Positions 1-12,119 of a stretch of 64,000 nt of DNA are shown in pieces (position 1 is the first letter of the stretch; the number at the start of each line of letters is the position of its first letter). Location: assembly GCA_036346405.1 (NCBI GenBank), contig CM070550.1, positions 13,178,115 through 13,242,114 of the forward strand. The letters run 5' to 3'. Position numbers and translations under genes: made by a program. The notes beneath the pieces were generated by a model that searched no databases, had not been told where the DNA came from, and saw only the letters and a list, made by a program, of their open reading frames with translations. Source of the DNA: Phyllostachys edulis. Lineage: Eukaryota; Streptophyta; Magnoliopsida; Poales; Poaceae.

Positions 1-433
1 ATTCCCCGTAATTCTTCCGGGAACACATCTGGATACTCTTTGACGACCGCACATCTTCCAACTCAACGGTCTTCAGTCGTTGACTATCAAATGCCCATTA
101 CGACCGAGGTAGCTAGAAACTCCACTTTGTTTCCTTTGGTATCCTCGATTGTCACGCTCTTCGCCACAATCTAGCACGGCTTTGTGCTTGGTTAACCAAT
201 CCATGCCAAGGATGACATCTATGGTTTGGGTGTCTAGAATAACTAGGTTAGCTAGAAACTCAACTCCAGCTATGAGTAACTTAGCCCCTAAACAACCCAT
301 ATTAGAACTTAGCTCGCTCGGTGACCGGACTAACAGAGTACGCTTAAGAGGCATAACTTCCAACTTATTCTTAGTTGCAAAATCTCCGAAACAAACGAAT
401 GCGAAGCTCCCGAATCAAACAGAAACCGGATGC
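1..433 (-). pseudogene. gypsy aspartic protease (RVP-type) fragment
   Basis: The minus strand encodes a retropepsin-like domain. The catalytic DSGASHS motif can be read at about 395-415 after a small frame slip, and the characteristic VILGMDWL motif followed by a histidine-lysine stretch and a DC pair lies at about 150-200. In gypsy elements this protease cuts the Gag-Pol polyprotein. It follows the gag zinc-knuckle region directly, as expected. The frame breaks between the DSG motif and the upstream linker. The domain ends near the window edge, so no reverse transcriptase is visible. Family assignment is by motif. The finer lineage (possibly Tekay-like) is not settled. Confidence 0.75.
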
Positions 434-1670
434 AGTACTGAATTTACTAGGAACTTACCCAGTACGACGTCTGGTGCTTCTTGGGCTCCTTCCAGTGTGA
501 CGTGATTAACACGACCTCTGACAACGGACCGAGGCGCCCCTCCCGGCCGATCGTTCCCCGAGAAACTCCTTGATTGTTCTGCTGACCGGGTCTTGGCGGT
601 GTTGCTCCTAGGTTGAAGCGATCGAGTGATAGTCCCTTTGAGGACACCGACGGCGTAATGCCCTGGTTGACGCAATCAAACACACTCTTGTTCCGCCCCC
701 GCCGCACCGTTGTTTCGGGTGGGGTTGATCGTGGGGTTGCGAGAATTTCAACAAAAGGACGAGGTGTCAAGGCGTGTGGTGTCTGAACGAATTCTGGCCG
801 AAACGAGTAAACTATTTGTGGCACTATCCTTGCCCTCTCGCCGTTGTGGTGGTGGCTTCCTGTTGAGCCATCCGACGCTATGTGATCCTCCGCTTTTGCG
901 CTTGTCCTCCATAACCAACGCCTTGTTAATCAACTCGAAATCGGAAGGTGTGGGCAAGCGATTGACTTGTAGTCCCGAGTTCAAACCCTTCAAGAAGCGG
1001 TTCGCGAGACACACAAGAGCGACATCCTCCTGAGCATAGCGAGCTAGTTGAGAAAACTTATTTAGGTAGTCAACATCGACATACCCCTTGCTTGAGAGCG
1101 CGGAACTCATCCTTCTTCGATCCATAATGCCTTCAGTACATGATATTGGCGAAAGGTCATGAGAATTCCTCCCATGTGATATTCTCATGCCTCATGCGCC
1201 AAGCAGGTTCTCCCACCATTCGGCGGCTATGCCCTCCATCTGATGAGTGGCATATAACACCTTCTCGTGATCGCTGCATTGGGTGATCAGCAGCTTCCTC
1301 TCAATCACGCGAAGCCAATCATCAGCTTCTATTGGCGAGACATGTCCAGAGAAAGTTGGCGGACGAGTCCTCATGAATTCAGCCAACTTGATGGTCCTCG
1401 ATAACCCCGAGCGACAGGGCTCCTCCCCGACGATTGTTGTTTGTTGTTGTTGTTCATGGCTTGCATCCGTTCATCATTGTATACATCATCTCGAGTTTGT
1501 GCCGCCATAAAGGCTCCAAAGTTCTCGCAAGTCAAGGGTGGTGCTTGGGTGGCACCGTTGTCCTCGGGGATTTGATTATCATCGGTGCTGGGTGCCGGAT
1601 CCACTTGCAATGACATGACGAGTCTGAACCATCCGGTGAAGCTCCATGGGTTAGATAGGGTAGAGAGCAC
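434..1670 (-). pseudogene. gypsy gag pseudogene
   Basis: The minus strand carries a retrotransposon gag with an N-terminal Asn/Gln-rich segment, then RPPTFSG, a DDWLRVIERKL stretch, EKVLYA and AEWWENL, all hallmarks of the plant gag domain (PF03732 type). Further on are YLNKFSQLARYAQ and RFLKGL. A degraded zinc knuckle (Q-GHYAVG) lies around 640-670 and lacks its full cysteine set. Gag forms the virus-like particle that packages the element RNA. The reading frame breaks at about 1371, 1190, 1120 and 670, so no intact polyprotein is possible. The start is probably the ATG at 1670, close to the leader. Confidence 0.78.
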
Positions 1671-2850
1671 AAGGTGAGTTAAGAACTAGATAGGGATAGA
1701 TTAAACCCAACAAACACAAACCAAGAAACTTCAATGAAATAATCTTTATTAATATTTTAATAGTATGATCGCAACAAATGCCTAAGGGCCTTTGCACTCA
1801 TACTTGCACACAGAAAATAAAGCTAACCTAAGCACACAAGCTACCGCCTAAAGGGCGACTCAAAAGGGAAATCGCTAGGCTCGACTAAACCGAACTTAGA
1901 CGAACTACTACTCGAGAAAGCCTCCAAAGCCACGGCGGCGCCCCGCCGGTGTAGACTTCAAGTGAGCGGCATCCTCGCGAATCGGTTCTCGATGTCCCGG
2001 ATCGTGGGCGAGTGTGTTGGGTGCAGTACACTGGCTCCTCTGGGTCAGGCAGCTCGCTGGTCCTCCAAGTCAGGTAACCTCTGCTTGGATTCTCCTAATC
2101 TCCTCGATCCTCTTGATTCTTCCGGATCTTCCTCTTGATCATCCTCGATCTCATGTTGACCGTAGAGTGCTTGTTCTAAGACGGCGATCCTCTCTCGCTT
2201 CTTCCCAGTTCGATAGGCACACCTCGGCTCGGTGGCGGCCATCTCCAAGGACTCCTCCCGAAAGCAAGCGAATCGCGCAAGATGCACTATCGTGGCATTG
2301 CCTTCCCGTTCAGAGACGGAAGCGCAGATAGCTCCCGGGCGCTTTTGGGATGGTAGCGAAGACGTTGTTTTGCGTTCTCCTGCGTAGATGTGGCAGACTT
2401 GAGTATGGCCAGCGTGATGACTCTGGATTCCTCACTGCAAGGTGATCCTCCTGACCGAGATGTCCAAGGGCCGGCTGCCTCTGGTGTTCCTCCGAGCGAG
2501 ACCGTTAGGCGGCAGATCAAACCACGATCTCGCCCATTGACTATGTACTCATTGCCACGGTACATCGGGCGATCAAAGCCTCCGAGCGTCTGCAGCAGCC
2601 TTCCATAGCTCACAGGCAAGTCCTCCGCTATGCGATCTCCAAGGTCTCAAGGTACGAGATCTGTCGAGCAGACAAAAGGTAAAAACCAAGTTTTTAAATA
2701 GTGAAAAGAGTAGAGATTATAGCAATAGATGAGTCGAGAGAGATATGAGAGGAGTTAAGCGCTTAATTTAGTCTTGCGATAAATTTTCTTTTAGAAAATA
2801 GTTTGGACATTTAAACGGCCGATCTAACTAAGGTCTAGACCTACAACAAG
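1671..2850 (-). other. gypsy leader (untranslated or degenerate) between gag and primer site
   Basis: This is about 1.2 kb between the gag start and the primer-binding site. Short open stretches occur on both strands, but none has a recognisable domain. It is best read as the retrotransposon 5' leader. Confidence 0.5.
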
Positions 2851-2865
2851 ATGGCTCGATACCAC
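2851..2865 (-). other. primer-binding site, initiator tRNA-Met type, imperfect
   Basis: On the minus strand the LTR end CCCGACA is followed by AAAG and then TGGTATCGAGCC. The usual plant tRNA-iMet primer site is TGGTATCAGAGC, so one A appears to be missing. The position just inside the LTR fixes the LTR boundary. Confidence 0.65.
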
Positions 2866-2868
2866 TTT

Positions 2869-5863
2869 TGTCGGGACCCAAATTACATTCAGACCCTTCA
2901 GGTTCAACGACTAGCCCAGATCACGCTTAGTGCACACAAGGGTAACAAAGGTGGAAATCGATCCATACAAGCTTAATAATAGCATAAACGAATAATTTTG
3001 ATTAATAAATAATGGTTTTGACCTTAAGGTCGAAGTTTACAATTATTCAAGCCACGCAGGCTAACAGATAAATAAACGGCAATGAAACAGAACGGCAAAG
3101 GGCGCCCCATCGATTCACCACAGTAACCGATCGATCCGACCTCACGATCGAGCACCTTCAAGATACTCGCCCTCTAATGTCAAGCGAAGACTCCTCCTCT
3201 GCTTGATTCGTTAAAACAAGCGTGAGTACACACCGTACTCGCAAGCCACACCACAGAGATGCAAAATATACATGCTGGCTTTTTACAAGGGAAAGGCATT
3301 CTGTGGCTCTTTTGCATAAATGCGACTTTTGCAATTGAATACAATTAATAGATTGAAAACAGTAAAACAAATAGACAATAATAATTTGACAATTTATTTC
3401 ACAAAGACGCACATAGCCTAGACAATTTTAGCACATAGTTGGATGATTTAAACCACACAGCTCCCTTCCCACACAGTTTTATGAAGATCTACCCCTAGTG
3501 TGAAATCCCCGAGCATTGTCCATGATCATGACGCGCTATTCAATAGTTTTACACTCTGCAGAGGTTGTACACTTTACCCACAAGATATAATTAGTGTAGC
3601 TAGCACTAATCATAACAAAGCATTTTGACATTCATCTTACTATGCTAGGCCCGCCCCATACCGGGCATGTGGTCGCATGTGAGGCTCAGTTCAATGGCGC
3701 ACATGGTGAGGTCCTTAATTGACCAAGGCAAGACTACCACAATCCCTAAGCACACAAACTTATCAAACCCATGCACACAGCTCCACCAAAATAGCACACA
3801 CCCCTATATCACACAAGATTCACCACTTGCCTCGGTCCAAATCCTTTTACCACCCCTTGGTTTTAAGTACAACACATGCCATACAACACATAGTGCACAC
3901 AGCTTTTATCACGTAGTTCCATATTCATTTAGTCAAATTAATACAAAGAATCTACATGACAAGTGATTCGTGGCATGGCTAAGCAATCTAATCGCACTAA
4001 CCAACCCACGCTGGTGCTACACTATACCAACTAATATAACTAGGGTGACAAAGAATTTAGACATAGCAATTTACAAGGAAGGCATAACAATTAGGAATTT
4101 ACATCTACACCCAAAAGCTTTCAAATAAATACTTGAATTAAGATGCAATAATTTGAATTAAAATACTTTAATAAAACTGAAGCAAAATGGTCAAGGGCAT
4201 AGCTTGCCTTGAAAAAGGTCTAGGAATTGATCTTGATCTTGAAAGGTCCTTCTTCTTCAACTCTTCCAAAGAAATAAGTCAAGTCTACTCGCAAACGAGA
4301 CAAACAAACAAACTAAATAAATAACAGAAGCAAATAACTCCAATAAAATAATTAAAAATCTCCAATAGATAGATCTGGATTTTAGACGAATTTAGAAATT
4401 TGAATGGATGAATTTGGAGTTAGGATGCAAAAGATATGGGGTTTCAAAGTTTAAATCTAAAGAAAACCCTAAAATTGATTTTCTCGAATTCGAATTATTT
4501 CTTAATGTAAAAATCAGAATATTGCGTCAGATGACATCAGCATGACGTCAGCCCTGGGAATTTCGGAAAAGGAATAATAAAGAAAATCGACATGTGGGGC
4601 CCACATGTTAGTGGCACGACCACGGTGGACCAAGTCCACCGAGCCTCTGGTCTGGGTCAATGGCCGGGCGACCTGCTGCTATGCGGCGCGCCGACGCTGG
4701 CCCACGTGGTCGCCACGCTGCGCACTGGAGGCGATGGCGACGAGGCGGAGGGTGACGTGGATTCGGCAGGCGGCGGCAAGATCGACCCAATGGTCCCATG
4801 AACGGCGGCGATCTGGTGGCGGGTGGTACCAAAGGGTAGAGGCGTTATTGCGAACCCATCGCGCGGCTCCGGGTGGTCGGGGTGATCTGTGGTGGCCGTG
4901 GCGAGGTTCAAGCGCGAAGAGCTTCGTTTTGTCGGCCAAGGCGCCCGGTGTAGCTCCGTGACGGCAGGGGTTCTCGGTAGCTCAAGGCGAGGAAGGCAGG
5001 TGCACTCCGGAGGCAATGCGTCACCGACGGCGAGAGGATCGGAGTTTTAGGTTCCGTGACCGGCGACCAAAACTCCGATTGCGGGCGGCTCAAGGGCTCG
5101 AGAGGGCAATTGGTTTGGGGTTTTTGGAAAGGGTGCGGATGATCCTCGAGGTGCTACTTATAGGGTCTAGGCGGCCTCGGAGCGACGTGCTTGCCAAGGA
5201 GGTTGAAACCACCCGAGAAGGGCTCATGGAGATAAAGGAGATAGAGACGAATTTGAATTTGAATTTTGTTTGAACGAGTCCGGGAGGATAGGGCTTAGAA
5301 GCGATCATCCGCGACAAAATCGGGGCCGATTGCGATATTGTCGACGGAGCTTCATAGGCGGTAATGGCGACGCGGCAATGACGCGGAGATTTAAGACCAA
5401 GTCGGGACGACGACGCAGCAGGGCCCACGCTGAGAGAGAGAGAGAGCGAGGTGCTCGCGCAAGGGCGAGATCTCGAAAGGCCCATCCCGATCCAACGGCG
5501 AGGAATGAGTGGGCCGAGTGGGTCAAGGCAGGGAAAGGAGTTGGGCCAGAGAGATTCGCCCACCACTATTCGAGATTTAAATACCTTTTTCTTTTTAAGA
5601 AAATACCGTAAATCCAAATAAGCAATGGAATTAGCAAATGAACTTGGAAAAATTCTAGAAAATTCCGTAAAATATATCCAAGCTCATAGGATCCAAATAA
5701 AATAGTTTTCACTATTGTTCATGTTGACTTTAGTCATATTAAATTGTTTTGTTACACAAAGTCCAATATTAAGCTTTTTAAATTAAATTCAAATAAATCC
5801 AAATGGTGAATTTCTCCTACTAACTATTCAAAAGATTTTAAAAGCTCAAAATTGGGATGTTAC
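2869..5863 (-). repeat. gypsy 5' LTR, about 3.0 kb
   Basis: On the minus strand the sequence begins TGTAACATCCC (plus-strand end at about 5863) and ends CCCGACA next to the primer site. It has an AT-rich start, a GC-rich body at about 4600-5570 containing a short GA run near 5430-5450, and an AT-rich tail. Parts recur inverted at 13980-14410, for example the block around CTCTGCAGAG. Apparent ORFs in the GC-rich body are low-complexity and show no domain. It could be a composite of two LTRs, because the length is large. Confidence 0.6.
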
Positions 5864-7358
5864 GTAACTCTTCGCTTCCCAAGGCAAGTTCTCAACTTTA
5901 AAGTGAACACAGACCACTTTCGTATACCACTTACATTAAATGGGTTCTCGATACGATTTCATCTAAAAAGGTATATGCACCACTCAGTTCATTTAAAGTT
6001 CGGGGCTAGTCGACGAGGATTAAAACATCTATATATTATTTTAATATATAATAAAAGACCATATTGCCATGGTCGTAATTCCCTAAGATCGACGACCTCC
6101 ACGGGTCGTTAGTATTCCGTAGGTTACTTATCGGGTACCACGCCTGATGAGGCTTTGTGCCTAATCCTCACCGCAGATAACCGCCAGAAAAAATCGAACC
6201 GGGTATTTCTTATCGATGATGAATGGAACACGGTTATATCGCTCCAAACCATGCGATGGTACAACCCCGAGACATTGACTATTAACCACCCTACGGCTAA
6301 GATTTTCACAAGCAATCGCAAGGAAGTTAGCACATTGCTAACTTTCTACCGCTCCGACCACCGTAACGCTTCACCAGGACGCCTTCTCCGTGAGTAACTA
6401 CCATCTCTTCGGAAGTTATTTAAAGGTGAAGCACAAGAGACAAAAGACAAAGACAAGAAGGAGACGATAGGCACACACACGTAACAAGGCCAAGGCAAAG
6501 ATATGCACAGAAGCCTAAGCGGTGGAATTAGAAGCTAGATAATCACTTTAGACTCATATTCTAAGTCCGATTGTCTTGCTACATTCCTCCATTCAAGGTA
6601 ATTTAGGTAGTACTTAGCCACATCTTGTAAATCCAGCTCATATCAATAAAGAGCGACCCCCATTCCATTCCAGGATATTCCACGTCATTTTCCTCGTTTA
6701 TTTTCGTAAGATCGGCGATTCGATCGTCGACAAGGCTGCCAGCAACTCTGAAGAAAAGGGAATAATTCTCGGGAATTTTGATTCACAGACTAAATAACTA
6801 CTCACCTCTAAATTCTTTTTGCCCTCCACCTCCATCTCTTGCCTAATGCCCTCGATCCAACCTACGAAATAAGAACAGACACAATCGCACACCCGAAACA
6901 AGAAGAGAAAAACCGTTGAAGCCAAGATGAGAGCACGAATCCAATCCAACCCACCTCAGAAATCAGAGACGATTCAAAGACTGAGCGCATGAATCAATGG
7001 ACGAATCAAGAACTGATGAAGAAAAATCCAACACCACCACCACCTGCAAGAACAAATTGAAATCAAATCATCAACAAATAGACACAGGGATTGGATTCTT
7101 GATGAGCAACAAAACAAGAGGCACGCGCACCTGCCAGATCTGGCTGGCTAGGGGAGGAAGAAGTGACAACATGCTGTAGGGAGGTGGGAGGCGGCTTAAG
7201 CAGGGGCGACTCGACGCCCAGCTATAGAGGAGCGCAGGGGGGGTGAGGCAGTGGCTATGATGGACAGCACGCCATAGGGAGGTGGGAGGCGGCTCGACGC
7301 CTAGCTGTAGAGGAGCGGGAGGGAGGGAGGCGGTTGGGAGGCCGACAATCTCTTTTGC

Positions 7359-7361
<3 letters not shown>
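5864..7361. other. unassigned intergenic or decayed repeat DNA
   Basis: No gene was recognised. The part at 6120-6660 is of even composition and ends with an AATAAA-like signal near 6645, which would suit an old LTR or 3' UTR, but no partner copy exists in the window. GC rises at about 7140-7340. Confidence 0.3.

Positions 7362-7403
<42 letters not shown>
7362..7403. repeat. (GA)n microsatellite
   Basis: An uninterrupted run of about 20 GA dinucleotides. Confidence 0.95.
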
Positions 7404-7405
<2 letters not shown>

Positions 7406-9060
7406 ATGACCTGCTAATCGGATATTGGCAAATTGAACGCACCTTGCATCTGTACTTAGGACTAGATTAGACTGTGCCCTAAATGTTTGGGCCTCGATCA
7501 GATTGGACTTCTTCTGCTGATTTGGCACAATACTTCCTTATGGGCTGCGTTAGTAGCTAGGCCCGCATGCAAAAGTGAGATGAAGGGCGAAGCAATGTCT
7601 CTTCCATTTAGACTACAATGGTTCACTAGCCCTTTTGAATGATTTTTGGTGTCTTCCTTGCCCAAATGGAACCATCCCACAAACTTATTCGTCCCAACCA
7701 AAAAACTCCATTTTGTTTGTGAGATTGCAATAATAAGTGGAGCGGTCTTTAGTCTTGACGGAACCAAATAATTTTTGTAATAGTAGTTTATTAAGGAAAT
7801 AACTCAAACGAGTCAAATCATTGAGCAAATTCTACCTTTTATTAATTTCTGTAGTTGTTTCACTTAATAGGATATACCTATGGCCAATTAAAGTATAGAC
7901 TTATACACGGAGTCTAAAAAAAGTTAACTACCATGACATTGGCTTGTGTTTTAATTAAAGTACAAACTTATACACGGAGTCTAAAAAAGGTTAATTGCCA
8001 TGACACTGACTTGTGTTTTGAGACTTTGGGTGATGTCCAAACTTGTCTCAAACATAGATGAAGTATGATTACAATGTCTTGCACTTTTGTGTGAAACAAA
8101 ATCCTTATAATTTAGTTCCTGTTGTAAATACTTGTAGAATGAACTATAGACAAACTGAATCTTGTATATCGACCGACTGTCGTATGGTTAGACTTGTTCA
8201 TGGGTGGCTCGGCCATACCCTAGCCAGGCTCAAGACTTGATTTCTTGCAAAATCTTTGAATTAATAATAATAATAATAAATATTTGTTTTATTTTCAAAA
8301 TGAATTAAATATTAGTTTTATTCTAAGAAGAATTAAAATAATATTTTTAAATTCAGAAAATGAATTTTTAATGAGCTGCCAAATTTCGAGTCCGCCTGCT
8401 TGAGGTCGGGCTTTTCGTGCCTCGGCCCGGCGCTTGAACAGTCTCAGATATGGTGAATTTTTCAGATAATGGAATCAAGGTAATTTGAAGGTTACAACTT
8501 GCACCCTTGAGGCAATCCTTGTTATATTTTTTTATATACTTTTACCTGTGTTTTTTTTGTACTATTTAATTTATGTTACATTTATGTGCACGATTGCTAT
8601 GTAACTAAGTTTGCTTTATGACTCATTACTATTGGTGTATATCTTCCACCAATACCCTTTTTATTTGATTGGTGGTTTCCTTATTGCTGTGATGTGACCC
8701 CTAATACTGCATTAATCATAGAACTAGTGGCATGGCCCGTGCAATTGCGCGGCTAGCTTTTATTCATTATTCTCCATTCAATATTAATGCTATATAATTG
8801 AAACACTTGAAGTGACAATCTTACAAAATTCAGATTAGATGGTAAATATAATGTTTTGATATTTCTAATTAATCTGCGACGATCGCTTCAGTTGACTCGT
8901 GCTAACCGGAAAATTTTAAAGATATGGCACAGATAGGTGCTAAAAAACACTAAGCATCATATATGGAAAAACTTGCTTTTGTAAAAAGAAAAAGATTAGT
9001 AGCCAATCTTTCAAAATTGACTATATTGAAAAATAATGCAAATTTCATGTTACTTGCATC
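7404..9060. other. AT-rich intergenic DNA without a gene
   Basis: No coding region was recognised. Open stretches are short and domain-free. It includes the small tandem duplication at 7886-8019 and AT-rich stretches at 8260-8380. Confidence 0.4.
7886..8019. repeat. tandem duplication, two copies of about 67 bp
   Basis: AATTAAAGTA followed by an ACTTATACACGGAGTCTAAA block occurs at 7886 and again at 7953, with a few substitutions between copies. Confidence 0.85.
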
Positions 9061-9064
9061 AAGA

Positions 9065-9215
9065 GATATACACCTGGGAACTAGCTCTTGGTGGGTGATA
9101 CAATTGTGGGTGCACAACTTCACCCATCAGAGTTCAAATTTTGGTATCCACCTTTCCGTACAAGCACACACACCTTGTAATCGCAAAAAAAAAAAACAAA
9201 CAAACAAACAAAAAA
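9065..9215 (+). mobile_element. SINE-like retroposon
   Basis: The copy has GTGGGTGATA, a B-box-like GAGTTCAAATTTTGG, then TTGTAATCGC followed by an A-rich (AAAC)n-type tail. A related block lies at 37595-37805. A pol III-derived retroposon fits this layout. No target duplication could be fixed with confidence. Confidence 0.45.
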
Positions 9216-9577
9216 CAAAAACAAAACTCAACCTTGCAGATGACATCTTAACACTTAAGTTTTGCTAAGTGTTAAAAAAACAGATGTACAAAAGATCAAA
9301 AGGTGATATTGATTCAGATATGCACAACATTACTTTTTTTCACATAAAACAATAGAGAGCCCTGGATTTGCACCAAAATGTTTGTGTCTTAGGCTGATAG
9401 TATTGAATAGTGACTCTACAAGTAGAGGGCCAATTCAAATTTACTGTCTATTCTTTCGTGTTGCATCTATTCAACCATGTTGTAATTAGAAACTATTCAC
9501 AATGCCCTGATATACATCATCACGAATCTATACAAATGTGTAGCCTACATTACCACAGAAGTGACAAAACTGTTGAG
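9216..9577. other. intergenic DNA without a gene
   Basis: This AT-rich spacer lies between the SINE-like copy and the inverted-repeat element. Nothing was recognised in it. Confidence 0.4.
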
Positions 9578-9583
9578 TTGAAC

Positions 9584-10867
9584 GGGAAAATTGGCTACAG
9601 GACACTCAAATTTTGCGTATTTGGCTATTGGACATGCAAAAAAATGTGGTTTTGCCAAAAGACACTAGCATTTTGTGGTTATTTGCTGTATGACACTAAT
9701 CCATTAAAATAATATACCCGATTGATTTGGAAAGAGAAACTTTGTAAAATGTCCTCAATACTCTCAATGCATAGTGATTGGCCTTGGCTTAAGACAAGAT
9801 TCCGCCTTGTCGGGTTTGGTTCAACCGTCTATAGTGTCAGTGTTTGGACCCGCATGTCATGCAAATTAACCTCACTAATTGCAATTCTAATGGTTTTGGA
9901 CCCACATGTCATACAAAATACTAATGAATTATTAACGACTAACTAATTGCACTTAACACTAATTAATTTGCTCACTAATCTAACTACTTTGCTGTAGTTG
10001 ATCTTCTTCCCCAAATCCACAAAACACAGAGAAAAACAAAGAATCTCCATGGCGCACTCCATGGCACGCCCTCTTGCTCCGGCTCCTCGACTGCATTCTC
10101 CTCACCATCTTGTCAAGGCCTGTCGGCCTCGGCCGGTGTTCTCACCGCCTCCTCGCCTCTGGCGCGCCACCTCCAGCCTCACCACTACTGCGGCACTGAC
10201 GCTCCTCGCCAGTGCAGCCTGCAGCGCCAGAGTTCAAAATGAATAAATCTTCTCACCAAAAACCGAAATAATAGAGAAAAAAATTAACTCCTCATGAGCA
10301 ACTTTCGGTCGATTCAAGAACCAGAGAAAAGGGTAGGGGATTAGAGACAGGTGCTGGTATGTGGGCGGGCCAAGATAGGGAGGTGCGCGGCCAGGCCAGG
10401 CCATGGCGCAGTGTTGGCACAGTGTTGGCGGGCCAGGCCGGGTGTAAGAGGGGAGGAGCACGAGGGGAGCTAAGGGGGCGGTGCTCACGGTGCAAAGACA
10501 AGGCCGAGAAGGGCCGAACCGGGAGGCAAGCAAGACAGAGAGGAGCCGGGTTCGCTTGGCGCCGGCGATCAAGGAGTTCACCCATGGCCCAAGCTTGGGC
10601 CAGGAGCAAGAACCAAAAGAAAGAAATGAGGATTGGAGAAATCAGAGAATGGAGAGAAGACAAAGGGGAAAAGGAACGTATGAAGAAGAGGAGGGTAAAA
10701 CAGACCTTTCACTGCCTTTCTCTCTTCTCTTCAGTCCAAAAATAATATTTTAATGGGGTCAGTGTCCTACAGCAAATAGCCACAAAATGTCTATTGGCGA
10801 AACCATGTTTTTTGGATGTCCAATAGCTATTGACGCAAAATTTGAGTGCCTTGTAGCCAGTTTTCCC
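9584..10867. mobile_element. Pack-MULE-like element with about 130-bp terminal inverted repeats
   Basis: The left end (9584-9715) starts GGGAAAATTGGCTACAGGAC. The right end (10740-10867) is its imperfect inverted copy, ending TAGCCAGTTTTCCC. Directly flanking both ends is TTGAAC (9578-9583 and 10868-10873), a 6-bp duplication. Long inverted ends around a GC-rich, gene-like insert (about 10045-10600) are typical of Pack-MULEs. MULEs usually duplicate 9 bp, so either the site has decayed or the superfamily differs. No transposase is encoded. Confidence 0.7.
10050..10246 (+). CDS. possible captured gene fragment inside the Pack-MULE-like element
   Basis: A short open frame of about 65 codons starts at an ATG that follows an A-rich leader resembling a plant 5' UTR (10010-10049). 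The N-terminus (MAHSMARPLAPAPRLHS) is rich in Ala, Pro, Ser, Thr and Arg, and the C-terminal half is hydrophobic (LTTTAALTLLASAA). This would fit a transit-peptide-like first exon of a captured gene. The base composition is far more GC-rich than the flanks. No family is recognised and the frame ends without a domain, so function is unknown. It may simply be non-coding captured sequence. Confidence 0.25.
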
Positions 10868-10873
10868 TTGAAC

Positions 10874-11210
10874 ATAAATATGGAATAAAAGGAACCGAGC
10901 TAGGTGTGGGCGTACACCCCAACACACGTCTGAGTTCTCTTTAGGTTCAAATTTAGAGGTATATCTTTTATTTGATGAAAAAAAATACCTACATCCTCCT
11001 AGGTAGACTTAATTTTAACACATGAAATAAACGAAGCACCAAATCATACTCTATGCACTTGCCTGCTTACTCATCTTGAGCAGTGCATCAAGTGCGTGCG
11101 TCTCCTTCGAGAATTCAGTCGAAGAGTGTAGTTTGATGTTTTTTTTTGTTGATTTGGGGACAACAAAAAGGACAATTAATGTAGGATTACCGGTATTTTA
11201 ACAGGGGATT
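10874..11210. other. intergenic DNA without a gene
   Basis: AT-rich spacer. No coding or repeat signature was recognised. Confidence 0.4.
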
Positions 11211-11351
11211 TAAGGATTTGCCACTATATAGATGTGTATTTTAGGAATTGCCACTTTATATTACAATGCCATGTGACCTTATGACCTATATGTCAGTGAT
11301 ACATGAAGTGACAAATCCTAAAATGCATATCTATATATTGGAAAATCCTTC
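11211..11351. mobile_element. foldback MITE, about 140 bp
   Basis: The left arm AAGGATTTGCCACTATATAG and the right arm, which reads AAGGATTTTCCAATATATAG on the minus strand, pair over about 45 bp each. They enclose a short loop with CATGTGACCTTATGACC. There is no coding capacity. Confidence 0.65.
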
Positions 11352-11821
11352 ATTATTCCTAATTTAATTGGTACTAGTTAGGTTTATACATGCCGCATTA
11401 CAACTAATTCTATCTTTCACACAACGGCCGGGCGTGGAGGTGAGGGCACAAGGCGGGGAGGAAGGCGCGGGAGGCGGCCGGGCGTGGAGGCGAGGCGTGA
11501 GGAGGGCGACCGCCAAACGTGGAGGCGAGGGCGCGGCGCCGGGCGTGGAGGGAGGGCGCAGTTGGGAGGTCGAAGAAGTGGGGAGGTGGAGAGTCGGAGG
11601 CGGGGGAGGTAGAGAGATGCTATCGTAGAGATTTTGTTGCGTCATATAAAAAGTCTTGAGAAGCGTCTTTACATACGAGATGTTTCTCGACGTAGAGACG
11701 GACATAAAAACGTCAAAACAAAAATGTCTTTACATGATAGTTTTGTCGTACTGCCAGGGCAAACCATACCTGATGCATCTACAGTTTTATCAAGTGGGGG
11801 TAGAATAGCACTGAAATAACT
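11352..11821. other. spacer left of the outer CACTA element, GC-rich at 11420-11620
   Basis: The GC-rich purine-biased part holds low-complexity open frames on both strands and no recognisable domain. The last three bases (ACT) are the left copy of the CACTA target duplication. Confidence 0.4.
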
Positions 11822-11839
11822 CACTACCAGAATCCTCTA

Positions 11840-12090
11840 TTTTCCCGAGGGCCTAAAATTTTGCCAAGTGTTTTGAAGAAAACACTCGGTTAAACATACC
11901 GAGTGTTTCAGAAGGCACTCGGGAGGAATAAAACACTGTAAAAAATATTTCCGAGTGTCCCATCGACACTCAGGAAATGACGATGGGAGCCACTCCAAAA
12001 CGGCGAACCGACGCGTTGTCAATGGGGACAACTAATTCCCCGAGTGTCTGGCCATTACATACACTCGGAATCGAATAATTTAGTAGCGCC
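11840..12090. repeat. left subterminal repeats of the outer CACTA
   Basis: Several copies of CCGAGTGT and ACACTCGG occur in both orientations, matching those at 29370-29987. In En/Spm elements such motifs bind the accessory protein TnpA. Confidence 0.8.
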
Positions 12091-12119
12091 ATTTTTCCCG
12101 CCACCGCGCGCCCATTTTT

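Larger units (their letters stand above)
1..5863 (-). mobile_element. Ty3/gypsy LTR retrotransposon, 5' part, cut by the window edge
   Basis: Read on the minus strand the order is LTR (5863 to 2869), primer-binding site, leader, gag, then aspartic protease running off the left edge. This is the normal gypsy order. The coding part carries many frameshifts, so this copy is inactive. The 3' LTR and the reverse transcriptase and integrase regions would lie left of position 1. No target duplication can be tested because only one end is present. Confidence 0.8.

Noticed and set aside
5090..5617. Minus-strand open frame of 175 codons
   Set aside because: It lies in the GC-rich body of an LTR, overlaps a purine run, and has no recognisable domain.
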